Source: Ceratotherium simum simum (Eukaryota > Chordata > Mammalia > Perissodactyla > Rhinocerotidae). Taken from it: DNA of 64,000 bases. The DNA is taken from NCBI RefSeq assembly GCF_000283155.1, contig NW_004454182.1, positions 6,360,493 through 6,424,492 on the forward strand, read 5' to 3'. A program made the position numbers and the translations under genes. The notes beneath the pieces are model-generated. The model saw only the letters and a list, made by a program, of their open reading frames with translations, searched no databases and had not been told where the DNA came from. Shown here in pieces: positions 1-11,790 of the stretch (the first letter of the stretch is position 1; each line of letters begins with the position of its first letter).

Positions 1-540
1 TATTTGTCTTTATTATCTTCTCACAATATCAAGAGAACAAGAGGGAGCATATATTGAAGTCAGCATATTGAATGAAGTTTTTCTCAAAAAGTTCAAATTT
101 AATTTTTTAAATGTGAAATGTTAGATTTAAAGGTAACTCATATCTTCACTAAAAATGTAAAACCAAGATAAAATTTGGTCCTGAATTTACTCAAGATGAA
201 CATCCATGTATCTCCAGCAGTGTTATAATTTGGTTTCCAAAACCGTTCTCTTACACTGAAATAGAGACCTCATTCTAAAGTAAAGTACGAGATACAGATT
301 CAAAGATGATTACTAAGATAAGTGAAAGCAAAATCATGATTTTTTAATATGAGATTCTTATTAACCAATTGTAATGCTGCAGCCTCCACTTGGTTGTTTA
401 GCAGGCGTCATGCCAATAATTAAAATGAGAAAGTAGGCTTGTGAACCAAGAGTAGCTCTAAAATGAAGGTCATTCCCAGGAGGCGATATTGATGTATATT
501 CCTGAATAAAACCCAGTGGATCTAGTAGAGATACAAACAC

Positions 541-750
541 AGTTTAGCATCATGAGAAGAGCATGTGCTTTGTAGTCAGATAGACCTGGTTTTTAACCCT
601 AGATCCATCATTCAAATTATCTCTGTAATCATCTACAAATTATTTAAACCTGAGGTCAATTTCCAATGCAATAAAACCTACTCAAAGTAGTGCCGTGAAT
701 ATTAAATGAAATAATATAAATAAAGCACCTGGCACATGATAGGTGCTCCA
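541..750 (+). repeat. MIR SINE
   Basis: The copy is diverged but reads in MIR order. It has GCATGTGCTTTGTAGTCAGA, a CTGGTTTTTAACCCTAG box-B remnant, and a GGCACATGATAGGTGCTC 3' end. Confidence 0.6.
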
Positions 751-1759
751 TAAATATTTTTAAAAATATGACCAAATGATAACAATAATAACAACTATTG
801 CATAGGATAAGATAACCTAATTGGTTAACAGTTAAACAAATATCTTTTATCATTAAGTATCTCTCTTCTCTCCAAGGGGTAAGGAAAATATTCGTCTTAA
901 CTGGAACATTTACGCTGAATTTATCTCCTTTATGTGTTAGGTAGGCCAAGCCTAAACTGTAATTTTACCAGAATGAAATCTCTTAGTTTTTACACTATTC
1001 CTGTCATTCAGCAAAACGTAGGCAAATTTTTGCAGGTAGGAATCCCAAGTCTGTTAATTTTGTTCTTAAGAAGAAAAAAAATCTTCAAATTATAATGAAA
1101 AGCAACTATTCATATCCTTGAAACGTTTAATTAACTAAAGTATTAAATGTTTGGAATGAATGAGTAAAAGCCATGATAGATGCATTGTCTCCACATCAGT
1201 CAGAAGTTAGGCCCCAGTTTATTTAACGTATTTAAAGCTTTAGATGTCTTTTGAGCATGATGAAGGTACTGTACAATAGAGTAGGAGTGTTATTTTGTTT
1301 AATTGAGGTGAACCAGTTTCTTTTTAATAGCAATTAAGACACCAAGAAAGCATGTATTAATCATTTGCTATAGGCCTTAAATGATTTTTGAAAGCATAAT
1401 TCCAACAAAATTGCAAATACTATGTACTCCGATAATGTTTGGTTTTGGATAACCAGCAATCTGTATAAAATATTCATATGTGGTAACTTTAATTTCCATA
1501 GTACCTAGGGAAATGAATTCTTAATTACTTCTAACACACTTCTAGTCACTTCCCTGAACATGATCAAAGTAAAAGGTCATCTATGCCGTTATTCTGGTCA
1601 GAGCTAATGACTGTGATTTAATCATTATCTTTTTCTGAACATGACCTATTCATTTTGAGGCACCCCTCTTCCTCAGTGACTGTTTGGTGAGGTTTTGCTT
1701 TTATTCTTTTACTCTTCATTAATATTGTCTTTGAAACTACATTGCAGTCCTCTTTCTTT

Positions 1760-1797
<38 letters not shown>
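1760..1797. repeat. (GT)n microsatellite
   Basis: An uninterrupted run of about 18-19 GT units, likely polymorphic. Confidence 0.97.
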
Positions 1798-1798
<1 letters not shown>

Positions 1799-2282
1799 TC
1801 TCTACTCAACATCATTACTACATGATGATTTTATCTTTTACTAGAAATAAGTTTGGTCCAATTTTAAAACTGTGTGTTTTTCTCTAAAATTTCATCCTCT
1901 GGTTTATCACCAATTAATCTATACCCTATCAAAGGTAATTGCTTATCTTTTCCTGCGTTTCTTCATTTTGCCTTGACATATTTTTGCCTATTTTATTTCT
2001 TTCTCCTTTAATTTCAAACCTGAGGTAAAGCCTGTGTTCCATTACACCATTCTCAGAACTCCTTCTTCTTAGCTCGTAAGATTAAATTCTTGGGTATGCG
2101 ATTAACCAACTAAGCTTAATAAATTCTATATGATAACCCCTCTGATTCTGCTGTGACCCTCTTTATGATTTCTTAGCATCTTACCTCATATTCTGAACCA
2201 CTTAAAATACTACCACTAGAAATCATCCTGTTCCAATTACATCCCGCACTAATATAATAAGTATTACTTCTTTCTGGTCATG

Positions 2283-2480
2283 AGTTCCTAGAAAAAGCAT
2301 TGTTTTGGGGACAGACAGATCTGGGTTAAAATCTCAACATCCTCCTAGCTGTGTGACCTTGGGCACATTACTCATACATTTTTATCTTGTTTTTTCATAT
2401 AAAACGGGTTTGGTAATACTTCACAAATATCTTATAAGGATTCGTTGAAATGTCATATGTAAAGTACCTAGCACTTTTGT
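2283..2480 (+). repeat. MIR SINE
   Basis: It has a GATCTGGGTTAAAATCTCAA box-B-like motif, then CTAGCTGTGTGACCTTGGGC. These are the hallmark central MIR motifs. It ends with AAAGTACCTAGCACTT. Confidence 0.75.
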
Positions 2481-3153
2481 TTCTTTGCTTTTCTTTCTTT
2501 TGCTATACATTTAAAAGTAAAATAATTGACTTACTATTTACAAAGATAAATGACAACTACCAAAGCAGTAAGATTTGGTAAAGGCAGTGACAACTACCAA
2601 GAACTTAACATGTTGATTAATTTTCATGGGCAATTAGATAGCTTTTTCAGCTTTGGAGATAGGCATTTTTTTATCCTGAGAGTAATCACTATATTCTCAG
2701 TTTAATTGGGGTGACTTCCTAGAGGAGATAAGCTATGAAGTAAATTTTCAAAGACAGGATTTGTTTTAGAAAAAGGCATCAGTGATAGTATGCGAAGGAA
2801 ATTATCTGAGATAGTGGTGGGGTGGTGATATTTCATCAAAGAAAGCCTGGATGCATCCATTCATTAAGCAGATAACTTATGAAAGTCTTACCATGTACCG
2901 GAATGAAAAACTCAAGTTTGTTATAGAGAACCTGGATATGTTGTGACTTCTTTTGAGCAAGATGGACTAGATTCCAGAACAAATCTCAGAATTGGAATTA
3001 ATCTTAGGGATTATCTACTCTTACCTTCTTGTTAAGGCCCATTGAGATTTAGTTAGCTGCCTGAGGTCACATGACTGACTAGTGGCAGCACTCAGCTGGA
3101 TCTCAGGTCCCAAATTCTAAATTTATTACCTTTTCTTCTTATAGTGTCTCCAA

Positions 3154-3157
<4 letters not shown>

Positions 3158-3192
<35 letters not shown>
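3158..3192. repeat. (ATT)n microsatellite at the tail of an ERE
   Basis: About eleven ATT/TTA units lie directly against the 3' (tail) end of the minus-strand ERE that follows. The run probably grew from its A-rich tail. Confidence 0.95.
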
Positions 3193-3377
3193 TTGGTGAG
3201 GAAGATGGTCCCTGAGCTAACATCTCTGCCGATCCTCCTCTACTTTGTATATGGGACACTGCCACAGCATGGCTTGATGAGCAGTGCATAGGTCTACGCC
3301 TGGGATCTAGACCCACGCCCTGGGGCCTCCAAAGCAGAGCGCATGTACTTAACCACTATGCCACCGGGCTGGACCCC
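3193..3377 (-). mobile_element. ERE-type SINE (perissodactyl tRNA-derived)
   Basis: Read on the minus strand, the head matches GGTGGCATAGTGGTTAAGT and is followed by a mutated B box. The AGCCATGCTGTGGC motif and the GTTAGCTCAGGGACC tail follow. It is more decayed than other copies in the window. Confidence 0.85.
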
Positions 3378-3723
3378 CAATTTTTGTTTATTACATATGA
3401 AAAGGAAAAAAAAAAACACTCAACCCCCAAATATATGTATTTATTAAATTATAAATTATACAGATGTAACAATGTACTAATCTTCTGCATGTTATCATAC
3501 CTATATAAAACTAAAAATTGAAAAGATTAAATGAAATAAATAATATCCTAAAATTATTTTTATTTTACTTTAATCTATTAAATTTGTTCATTTAATAAAT
3601 TATTTATTAAATGTAAATTTATAAGGTAATTATCTGTCAAATATTAATCATACCGTAAAGATTTTTCAATCCTATCTAACAATTATATGAACTTCCTTTT
3701 GATAAATAAAAGCTGTATATATT

Positions 3724-4112
3724 TAGGTTGTACAGTGTGGTTTTTTAAGGTGTACAACATGATGATTTAGTATATATACATTGTGAAATGATTACTGCAG
3801 TCGAGTTAATTAACACATCCATCACCTCACAGTTAGTTACCTTTTGTGTGTGTATGTGTGGTGAGAACACTCAAGATCCACTCTCTGAGCAAATTTCAAG
3901 TATATGATACAGTATTGTTAACTATAATCACCAGGCTGTACATTAGCTCCCTAGAGCTTATTCATCTTATAACTGAAAGTTTGTACCCTTTGACCAACAT
4001 CGCCCCATTTCCCCCACCCCCAACCCCTGGCCGCCACCATTCTACTCCCTGGTTCTATGAGTTTGACTTTTTTTTAGATTCCACATTTAGATGAGATCAT
4101 ACAGTATCTGTT
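3724..4112 (-). mobile_element. L1 3' end fragment (old mammalian L1M type)
   Basis: The reverse complement carries the classic L1 3' order. It has ATACTGTATGATCTCAT, a GTGGAATCTAAAAAAAGTC motif, the TACAGCCTGGTGATTATAGT motif and AATACTGTATCATATACTTG. The fragment is 5'-truncated and contains no usable ORF. Confidence 0.8.
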
Positions 4113-4520
4113 GAAATTTGGCTAATTTCTCTGATGTTCTAGCGAACTAATTGGAAGTTGTTACATTTTCACATTTTTAAATAAACAAGGACCAAACCCA
4201 CTAAAATACCGTGTTTTGCAGACTTTTAAACAGTTGAGAAAAGTGAAAATTATGATAGATGACAATCATTGTTCTTGGCAACAAAATCATATATTGATGG
4301 GAATATTTCCAAATGTAAGTTTTAAAAATATTCTCTCTGCACTAAGAGTTTCTTTAGAGAAACAGTACTTTCTTACCCATTCTTGAATAGAATTGAAGGG
4401 ACAGATTAAGAATTTTTTCAAAAATATATTCTTGGTAGCATACTACTGGCAGCCACTTGTCATCACAGACAAGGTCAGCAAATTTGGACCCTTCTCCTTT
4501 TTATATATTTAACTCATTTT

Positions 4521-4768
4521 TTTTTTGGGGGGGGGGAGGAAGATTGGCCCTGACCTAACATCTATTGCCAATCTTCCTGTTTTTGCTCATGCAGATCGGC
4601 TCTGAGCTAACATCTGTACCCATCTTCCTCCATTTTGTATGTGGGACACTGTCACGGCATGGCTTGGTGAGCGGTGCATCAGTCCACGGCCGGGATTCGA
4701 ACCTGTGAACCCCAGGCTGCCAAATTGGAGCACACAAACTCAACTACTGTGCCACCAGGCCGGCCCCA
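4521..4768 (-). mobile_element. ERE-type SINE with target-site duplication
   Basis: A minus-strand copy with a T/G-rich tail on the left and a GCCACCAGGCCGGCCCC head on the right. A 16 bp target-site duplication with one mismatch flanks it (ATATTTAACTCATTTT at 4505-4520, ATATTTACCTCATTTT at 4769-4784). Confidence 0.93.
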
Positions 4769-5169
4769 ATATTTACCTCATTTTTAAGGTTTATAACTTA
4801 TTCTTTGCCATGAGCCATCTGGCTAACTTTTATGTGGTTAAAAAAGATTTTCAAGATCACTGCACAACTCATCCCAAAGTATTGTGAACAATCTTGTGTT
4901 TAGTGAATCACACACAAGCTGCAAAAACTAAAAGATGGGGGCATTGTTGTCGACTCCTCTGCTTGGTGAACTCATCCTTCTCTCAGGAGACCTCACAGAA
5001 GTAGTGACTTTCCAACAAAAGGGCTGAGTGTAGGCTTCGCTATATCAGTGTATTAAATATTATAAAAGCTTAACATCTTTCTTATTTTTTAGATGAAAGA
5101 AATATAAATAGAAGTGTGTTTTACACACAAGTTAAGATACATACCTCATATAGAGACTACTACTATACT

Positions 5170-5375
5170 ATGTAACTGGTTAAGAGTGTAAGTTTTAGGA
5201 CCAAAAAGACCTGGCTTTGCCCCTGTATAAATTTTGACAAGTTAAGGCTCAGTTTCCTCATCTTAAAAAAGTAGATTTTACAGTACACACACAAACACAT
5301 GGGGAGTTTGTGAAGTTTAAATTAGATAATATATGCTTTGCACACCGTGAAGAGACGCTCAGTGAGCTTCTTTTA
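5170..5375 (+). repeat. MIR SINE
   Basis: It has an AGACCTGGCTTTGCCCC core, CTCAGTTTCCTCATCTTAAA, then a GTTTGTGAAGTTTAAATTAG segment. The order is that of MIR on the plus strand. Confidence 0.75.
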
Positions 5376-5909
5376 CACACTTCCACTATTGGACTGGTTG
5401 TTTTCTGTTTTGTTTTGTTAAATACTTCTTGTTCACTATCACACATCTGATTAACCAGGATACCTTCAACGTCTCTTACAACTCTGAAATTCTTTTATTC
5501 TTCATAAATTTACATCTACACCTGAAATTCTTCTCTTTATCTAGGTCACACTTCTCCAATTTATAGAAAGAACTTTGCTGAACAATTTTAAGCATAGATG
5601 GCCATCAATAATTAAATGAATTACTAATTAAATAGATTAAAACTTGTTCAAATAGCACATAGGAATTTCAAGATGTTCTTTTTCATTTCCATTTTAATTT
5701 TAGTATATTTAGTATGTAATAACTGCCAACAGTAGGTGTAATTGATATCTTAAAACATGTAAGAAAATGTCTAATACAGATTCATGCATTTGATGCCGTG
5801 GCTATACCATTAAAATGACTAAAATGTGAAACAAAGACTGTTAAGCTATTTTAGCCTTCTTGATAATGGTAAAAAAAAAATCCTATGTTTTTAATCCTGT
5901 TGTTCAGTT

Positions 5910-6153
5910 GTTTTTTTTTTTTTGTGAGGAAGACCAGCCCTGAGCTAGCATCTGCCAATCCCCCTCTTTTTGCTGAGGAAGACTGGCCCTGGGCTAACAT
6001 CCGTGCCCATCTTCCTCCACTTTATATGGGACGCCGCCACAGCATGGCTCGACCAGCAGTGCGTCGGCGTGCGCCCAGGATCCTAACTGGCAAACCCCAG
6101 GCCGCCGCAGCAGAGTGCCCGCGCACTTAACCGCTTGCGCCACCGGGCCAGCC
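5910..6153 (-). mobile_element. ERE-type SINE, left member of an inverted pair
   Basis: The poly-T tail is at the left and the head CACCGGGCCAGCCC at the right. A perfect 14 bp target-site duplication CCTGTTGTTCAGTT (5896-5909 and 6154-6167) marks the insertion exactly. Confidence 0.96.
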
Positions 6154-6261
6154 CCTGTTGTTCAGTTCTTAATACTCTCGAACAAACCCTGTAACGTAAT
6201 TTGGTGCTTGATTATAGACGTGTCTAAGGTAAAATAAGTCATAATAAAAATATTTTGCTTC

Positions 6262-6519
6262 TTGGTGCTGGCCCAGTGGCGTAGTGGTTAAGTTCACATG
6301 CTCTGCTTCAGCTGCCTGGGGTTCACAGGTTCGGATCGTAGGTGTGGACCTAAGCACCGCTTATCAAGCCATGCTGTGGAGGCTTCCTATATAAAGTAGA
6401 GGAAGATGGGCACGGATGTTAGCCCAGGGCCAATCTTTCTCAGCAAAAAGAGACATATTAGCAACAGATGTTAGCTCAGGGCTAATCTTCCTCACCAAAA
6501 CAAACAACAACAAACAAAC
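6262..6519 (+). mobile_element. ERE-type SINE, right member of an inverted pair
   Basis: The head GCTGGCCCAGTGGCGTAGTG and a B box (GGTTCGGATCGTAGG, mutated) are followed by an A/C-rich tail. A perfect 16 bp duplication AAAAATATTTTGCTTC (6246-6261 and 6520-6535) flanks it. Confidence 0.96.
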
Positions 6520-7723
6520 AAAAATATTTTGCTTCCTGTTTTAACCTTATATATTTTATACAGCTGTGGTTATACTTAAATTTTATATCATATAAGTCTC
6601 TCACGTAAGACTGAAAAGTAAATGTGAAAGTTAGTGAAAGAATTCATGAAAATATATTTCCCACAAATCACCTTAACACTCTAGAATTTTGCTTCCCAAT
6701 TTTCAGGCATCAACTAACACAGAATGCTGGATTTACCACGAACATGTTTGTGTATTCCGTATAACTATAAATTGATACAGTGGCAACTGCTAAAATGTAT
6801 CTTTATTAATACATTTATATTGCAAATTTTTTTTACAAAATACTAAAAACAATTTTTGTCTCAAACCACTTTTTGTACAACCACTAACAGCGCATATTAA
6901 TTCAGGTAATAGCAGTGAAATGTATCTTGTTGATAAGCTTTTCATTTAAGACATTTTTCTTGCTGGGATCACCTCCTGGTGTGAAAGTTGTCCAAAGATA
7001 ATAGCACATCAATTCAAAAGTGTAATAGATTTGAGACCACAACATGCCATCAGCGTGAAGAAGCAGTTTATCAGTCTCACTAATTCATTGTGTCACAGCC
7101 AGAATCATTATATATTTGTTCTTTTGTTTTCATGTCAAAATATATAATTTACAGTCTTATGTCCATTACTACTTGGGGGATGTTTAATTTTCTTATTTAA
7201 AATATTTTCCTTTAAAATGCATACCATAATTAATTTAAAGGTAATAAAAGAAGAGGTATTTTAATTAGTAAGAGTCTAAAATATTCTCTTTTTACAATTC
7301 AGGGATGCATAATATATTACTTACTATAAAATAGTTTCAATTAAATTTATAGTAATATTTTCTTTATATTAGAAGCAAAAGAATGAATCTGTTTTGAACA
7401 AGGCTTGGCCAATTCTTAGAAAATTTGCACACACATACACACACATGCACACATGTATCTTTTCTAGACTCATCCTATTTAAAAGTTAGAGATTAAATTA
7501 TCAAAAGGCAAGGAGAAAAATATGGAAGTTTATTTTATTATTGACTCACTCTAGGTAAATTTTATTATTTCTTAACTGTTTCACCTTTTTATCAATCCTT
7601 GAGACAAGTCTTTTCAGGTTTTAGATCCCGTTTGCAAATTTTCATTCTTAGTTATAGCTTTAGTAGGTAACTACCACTACCACAGTGGTTATTGAAGAAG
7701 TTAATTAAAAACTAGTCCTCTGA

Positions 7724-8101
7724 CAATGGAATACTACTCAGTCAAAAAAAGATGAAATCCAGCCATTTGTGACAACATGGATGGACATTGAGGGCATAAT
7801 GCAAAGTGAAATAAGTCAGAGGGAGAAGGTCAAATACCGTATGATTTCCTTCATTAAGTAGTAGATAATAACAACAATGAACAAACACATAGGGACAGAG
7901 ATTGGATTGGTGGTTGCCGGGGGGGGGGGTGGTGAAGGGGATGGTTCGGTACATGTGTGTGGTGATGGGTTGTAGTTGGTGTTTTGGTGGAGAACATGAT
8001 GTAATCTGTGCAGAAGTGGAGGTGTAGTGATGTACACCTGAAATTTTTACAATGTTGTAGACCAATGTCACTGCAATAAACAAAAAATTAAAAAAAAAAA
8101 A
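7724..8101 (+). mobile_element. 5'-truncated L1 insertion, lineage-type 3' end
   Basis: Starts GACAATGGAATACTACTCAG, the typical L1 ORF2 end. It then reads the 3' UTR including GAAATAAGTCAGAGGGAGAA, a G10 run, and GTACACCTGAAATTTTTAC, closing with an A-rich tail. A 12 bp target-site duplication with one mismatch (CTAGTCCTCTGA at 7712-7723, CTAGTCCTCCGA at 8104-8115) supports a dead-on-arrival LINE insertion. Confidence 0.92.
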
Positions 8102-9053
8102 GTCTAGTCCTCCGAATACTTTTTACTTTCCTCATACCAGTGAAGTACTCTACCAGGTTCTCCTGTGCCCCCCCCTTGAAAGCACGTTTTAAAGTAGTAT
8201 CTAAAGGATGAAAGAAAACAGTTTCTCTTTAACTGTAATAATGAGGATTCAGTGTGGGATTTTTTTTTTCAATTATGCTGGAATTCTGCTCCCTCTAAAC
8301 CTCAGTAAGAGAATTTGTTTTTCATCGTGTTGCTTTGTAGATCAGAAGCCACCGCTGTTGCAACCTCTGTTAGGGTGTGGTAGTGCGTCCACCGTGACCA
8401 GTCCTAGGAACATCACCTTGATTGTCACTATTTTGTCCTCAGCGGCTTTAAAGCAGGAGACAAGTTAGAGAATAGGCATGTTGTGCAGGAAAATATTTTC
8501 ATGTCTTTTCCTTCTCCTCAAAATAGCAGATGTGTAAAGGGGTAAGGAGGTTACGTGTATGTGTGTGTGTATGCATGCAGTGCTTTAAAAATATTTAGAA
8601 TTGAGTTTTCCAGAAGTCTCTGCTAATAAAGACAATGATTAGAGATAGCTCTTTCTTTCCTATAGAGATTTTAATAGAGGTAATAAATTGAAGCAAAGTT
8701 TTTAGAGGAAAAAAGACTACCATATAAAATTACTCCAGTCAGAAAGGTTAAGAGTAGAGAAATAGCATTGTCTGTATGAAGAAAGTAGTGAAACCTTTGG
8801 GGAAGTTGTAAATACTCAAGGTGAATTATCAGCCAGGCTTCTACATGGCTCACAAATCTAAGTATTAAGTTCAAAGAGAAAAGGAAAGAGAACCACCTAA
8901 AAAAAGGTCCTTGTGGGGTAAGATAGTATGTTGGTGTAAGTTTTGTAAGCACATGGAAATATAGATGCTATCAGAAACAAAGAAGAACTAAAAGAGAACA
9001 GATGCTACCATCTCATTTAGAGATAAAGTAAAGGCCAATAAGCTTGGTGGATA

Positions 9054-9259
9054 CAGTCACGTGTCACTTAACGTGGGGGATGTGTTCTGAGAAATGCATC
9101 GTTAGGCGATTTGGTCGTTGTGTGAACATCATAGTGTACTTACACAAACCTAGATGGTATAGCCTACCACACACGGAGGCTATATGGTACTAGTCTTAAG
9201 GGACCATTGTCATATGCCGTCCATCATTAACCAAAAGGTCTTCATGAGGCACGTGACTG
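9054..9259. mobile_element. Short DNA transposon with terminal inverted repeats
   Basis: Begins CAGTCACGTG and ends CACGTGACTG, a perfect 10 bp terminal inverted repeat. TA flanks it on both sides, as expected of a Tc1/mariner-type target duplication. The interior (GAAATGCATCGTTAGGCGAT) is from a common mammalian MITE-like family. It looks internally deleted and has no transposase. Confidence 0.8.
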
Positions 9260-9376
9260 TACTTAAAAATAGCAATGAACTTAGAAAGGATGAGGGAACC
9301 GATTTTTTAACAAATAGATAAAGTTGAAAGGAAAGAACAGTAAAGGGAGATGTTGGAAGTAAAAATTAAGAGTGAG

Positions 9377-9620
9377 GGGCCGGCCCAGTGGCATAGTGGT
9401 TAAGTTCGCGTGCTCCACTTCGGTGGCCTGGGGTTCAAAGGCTTGGATCCCGGGCGTGGACCTATGCACTCCTTATTAAGCCATGCTGTGGCAGGCGTCC
9501 CACGTAAAATAGAGGAAGATGGGTACAGATGGTAGCTCAGGGCCAATCTTCCTCAGCAAAAAGAGGAGGATTGGCAGCAGATGTTAGTTCAGGGCTAATC
9601 TGCCTCACCAAAAAAAAAAA
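9377..9620 (+). mobile_element. ERE-type SINE with target-site duplication
   Basis: A well-preserved copy with the head GGGCCGGCCCAGTGGCATAG, a B box GGCTTGGATCCCGGG, and a poly-A tail. The duplication AAAAATTAAGAGTGAG (9361-9376) recurs at 9621-9636 with one change. Confidence 0.96.
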
Positions 9621-9870
9621 AAAAATTAAGAATGAGATGACATAAAACAACAAAAAGTGTTTAAGCCATTTGATTCTGAAGTCAGAGGGATGGAGCCTTG
9701 TATTGCACAAATTCCATTTGTTCTAAATTAACTACTTGAGATGGGCTACCAGCAGTGACTTTCTAAGCAAGAGTCTTTTGAATTGATTTTCTGATTTGTT
9801 ATACAGTCTTGATGTGAGTCTTGAAGTTAAACGGAAGCTAAGAAACGAATATGCCAATACCTACTATAGT

Positions 9871-9986
9871 GGTTCTCAAAGTGTAGTCCCTGGACCAGCA
9901 ACATCAGCTGCTGGGGTTCCGCCGTGCTATGTTTTAACAAGCCCTCCAAGGGACTCGGATACAAGCTAAAGATTGAGAACCACTGC
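9871..9986 (-). repeat. MER5A-type hAT fossil, internally deleted
   Basis: The end motifs AGTGGTTCTCAAAGTGTAGT and GATTGAGAACCACTG are inverted repeats. The interior retains GTTTTAACAAGCCCTCCA. The middle part of the family consensus is missing. Confidence 0.8.
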
Positions 9987-11699
9987 TTTAATGTATAGAA
10001 CAGTCTCTAAGTACATTTCTGCTCAAATTGGTGGCCTAACTTTCAGCTACATAAGTTCACAAGGCCCTACCAAAACCTGTGGTTCCGTAATTAGTCTGGT
10101 TGAACTGTTTTCATGTGAAAGATAATTGCCTGCTGAATACCTTTTGCAGTCTTATGCAGATGCTAGTGTGGGTGGGTTTCTCCCTGAAAATTCATAGCAG
10201 CCTCTGCAGTCTCTTGGTTCCGGAATCTCACAGAGCTCTGAGGGCCATCATCCTCAACTGATGGAGATTTTTTTCCAAATAGCTAGGTATTTAAGCACGG
10301 TAAGTAATTTTACTAGATGTCTCTGGATCTGTATTGAGAATCAGTTGCTAAAAGGTAAGGAAAACAAACAGGAACGCAGCCTTGAATAAGAACAATTTCT
10401 ATATGGGCTTGCTTGCTTTAGTTTTCTGTTTAATAGCTGCCAGAAATTTTGTATTTCTTTGCATCACTATCTAAAGCACATCAGTTAAATAAATTGCTTT
10501 TTCAGTCTTTTAATCAATTATAAACACATTGGTAAATATACCTTTAACAGATAATCCAGTTGGCTTTGGAATTTAAAATTCATAATTTGATAGCGAAAAT
10601 TTTAAAGACTTTGATAATGAAGCACAGGCTCTAAGTGTTCAAATGCTTGGATAATACTTAATATCTTTCAGGTATATCATTTCTTTCAAGTATATACTGA
10701 CAAATATTTTGTGCTGTTTTAATTCCTGCAGTATTTATTAAATATACTCTCAATTACAGACTATAAGTAATGAAATGTGTGATAATGGGCAATATGGAAG
10801 GAAGATAATGCATAATAATTAAATGTTGTATATTTTGACAATTTTTAAAAAGTATTTTATCTTAAAATGAGTTCTAGTTAAACCATTCATTGTTTTGGCA
10901 TCATCAAGTGACTAAAACTATTTTGAATTCAGTAGTTAATTTTAGCCTTCATATATTTTCAGGTAAATTTAATCCACAAGTGTGGGATTCATTTGCTTTA
11001 GATCTGAAAATGTCATTTTGGAAGAGTTGTTTGATGTTGAGGAAATCTTGTGAGACCTTTAATAAGCCTCTTAAATCCCAAAAGTTATATTTTGCCAGAA
11101 GGAAAAGGAACCTATACCTTAAAATTTCCTTAGCTCTTAAGTGAGAACTTCAGATTCTGAAAAGGTTGTAAATTTCGCCAAGTACAGCCAATCTTTCTTC
11201 TCGTTGGTGCATTGTCTTTGAAATCAGAGCATCTAATTTGAAGCAGGCAATCTATATTCTAGGTAAATGTTTTATTGATTTGCCTAGAAACATGTAGAAG
11301 GCAGGACATCAAAACATTTTATTTAAACAGTTCACAGTTTGATGTAAATTACTCTCTTTGTTCAACAGAGACTATAGGATGAGGAAGAAAGCATCAATGT
11401 TCCCTGTGCAGTAATAAGATATAATAGGTTATATACGATAGAAATATTTTTCCAGGTGTCTGTATGTCACTAATAAAGGTTTCAACTGGGCGTTAGGGAC
11501 AGAAACTGAACACTACTACACCCTTTTTATTCTAATCATTTGCTCTGTTAATCTCTAAAAAGGTTTTTAACACTGTATAAAACAGGAAAGAAAAAAACCC
11601 TATTTTCTATGAAGATAACCAATTATGAAGTTAATCTAATTAAAATTTCATTCAGTGGTGGCATGCTTTCTTTCTGACTTTTATTTTCAATCCTAATGT

Positions 11700-11790
11700 C
11701 CCATTGAGAAAATGAGTCAAACCACTTTGAATGATGCTGTAACACATTTTCCAGGGATGTTTTCATTTTGGTCAATATCACTTCCAACTT
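11700..11790 (+). repeat. Local duplication, copy A
   Basis: This ~91 bp segment, from CCCATTGAGAAAATGAG to TTCCAACTT, recurs at 14325-14414 in the same orientation at about 80% identity. I do not recognise it as a known repeat. Confidence 0.8.

Noticed and set aside
5885..6130. Open frames with SPELASANPPLFAEEDWPWA-type peptides (also at 19526 and 32248)
   Set aside because: The same peptide recurs because it is the translation of the ERE SINE consensus, not a protein family.
7742..8083. 113-codon minus-strand open frame
   Set aside because: It is antisense to the L1 3' UTR insertion at 7724-8101; the proline-rich peptide is an artefact of GT/G-rich sequence.
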